A stretch of DNA of 5,080 nt from Chlamydiota bacterium (GTDB lineage: Bacteria > Chlamydiota > Chlamydiia > Chlamydiales > SM23-39): positions 1 to 5,080 of the forward strand of contig DAIDIM010000141.1 in assembly GCA_027459365.1 (NCBI GenBank), given 5' to 3'. How positions within the stretch are numbered: the first letter of the stretch is position 1; the number at the start of each line of letters is the position of its first letter. The notes under the pieces are model-generated. The model saw nothing but the letters and a program-made list of their open reading frames with translations. It searched no databases and was not told the DNA's origin. The position numbers and the translations under genes are program-made. Positions 4,823 through 5,080 of the stretch are shown here, piece by piece.

Positions 4823-5080
4823 AAAAGTTATTCCCTGGATTGTTGCGGTAGCGCTTTTCATGGAGACATTAGATGTCACAATCATAATTACTGCGATCCC
4901 TAAAATCGCCCAAAGTTTTATGATTAATCCAATTCATTTAAAACTAGCATTAACAAGCTATTTATTAAGCCTTGCTTTCTTTATCCCCGTTAGCGGTTGG
5001 GTAGCGGACAAGTGGGGAACGCAACGAACTTTTATATTTGCCTTAGTCGTGTTTACTCTTAGCTCGGTTGGATGCGGAAA
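4800..5080 (+). CDS. MFS multidrug exporter, DHA2 (EmrB/QacA-like) family, N-terminal part
   Basis: The frame is open from ATG 4800 to the window edge, giving 93 codons plus two bases of a family that usually has 450-520 residues and 14 membrane segments. Segment 1 spans about residues 10-33 (VIPWIVAVALFMETLDVTIIITAIP) and carries the DHA2-type LD-x-T-I motif (L24-D25-V-T27-I28). Segment 2 is near 49-64, followed by the MFS motif A loop GWVADKWGTQR (66-76), with D70 and R76, and by segment 3 from about 77. Such transporters use proton influx to pump out drugs or other amphipathic compounds across the inner membrane. AGGA (4789-4792) is 7 bases before the ATG. The start lies inside the trailing frame of the third binding-fold copy, so it probably belongs to the same transcript as the VOC gene. 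Substrate unknown. Confidence 0.9.
   Translation, partial: MSGPTNAKKVIPWIVAVALFMETLDVTIIITAIPKIAQSFMINPIHLKLALTSYLLSLAFFIPVSGWVADKWGTQRTFIFALVVFTLSSVGCG

Noticed and set aside
1..5080. CRISPR array, tRNA or rRNA genes
   Set aside because: No regularly spaced repeats, cloverleaf-like segments or conserved rRNA stretches were seen on either strand.

Overview
The window looks like chromosomal DNA of a low-GC (roughly 38-40 %), Gram-negative, probably host- or amoeba-associated bacterium. This rests on a predicted outer-membrane barrel protein of a type I associate with Legionella-like bacteria and environmental chlamydiae, an IS630-superfamily element with Tc1-like features, and a decaying tandem gene copy. 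The genus cannot be fixed from the sequence alone.

Layout. (1) 1-706, minus strand: the first 235 codons of an exported, probably outer-membrane barrel protein that runs off the left edge. (2) 720-2109: a complete IS630/Tc1-like insertion sequence flanked by TA duplications, with 27-bp terminal repeats (25/27 matching). Its transposase is split into two overlapping frames, and joining them by a -1 slip at a run of five T gives a D-D-E triad with 82 residues between the second D and the E. The IS entered a CTAG site 11 bp upstream of the start codon of the barrel protein gene and cut it off from its native leader. (3) 2112-2339: intergenic region with a long-range inverted repeat and a sigma70-like promoter. 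(4) 2340-5080, plus strand: a tightly packed gene run made of a VOC/glyoxalase-fold protein, two tandem family-3 solute-binding-fold proteins of 243 residues each, a third decayed copy, and the first 93 codons of a DHA2 (EmrB/QacA-like) drug exporter.

How the genes may work together. VOC, the first binding-fold gene and the second are separated by 5 bp and by a 4-bp ATGA overlap, so they are very likely co-transcribed and translationally coupled. The exporter follows directly after the third, broken copy. The binding-fold proteins have no signal peptide and no ABC permease or ATPase beside them in the window, so they are unlikely to be ordinary periplasmic importer subunits. A cytoplasmic ligand-binding or sequestering role linked to the VOC protein and the exporter is the most interesting reading, but it is inference. 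The third copy carries four frameshifts and an internal deletion of about 70 codons, showing that the array was once larger and is being lost.
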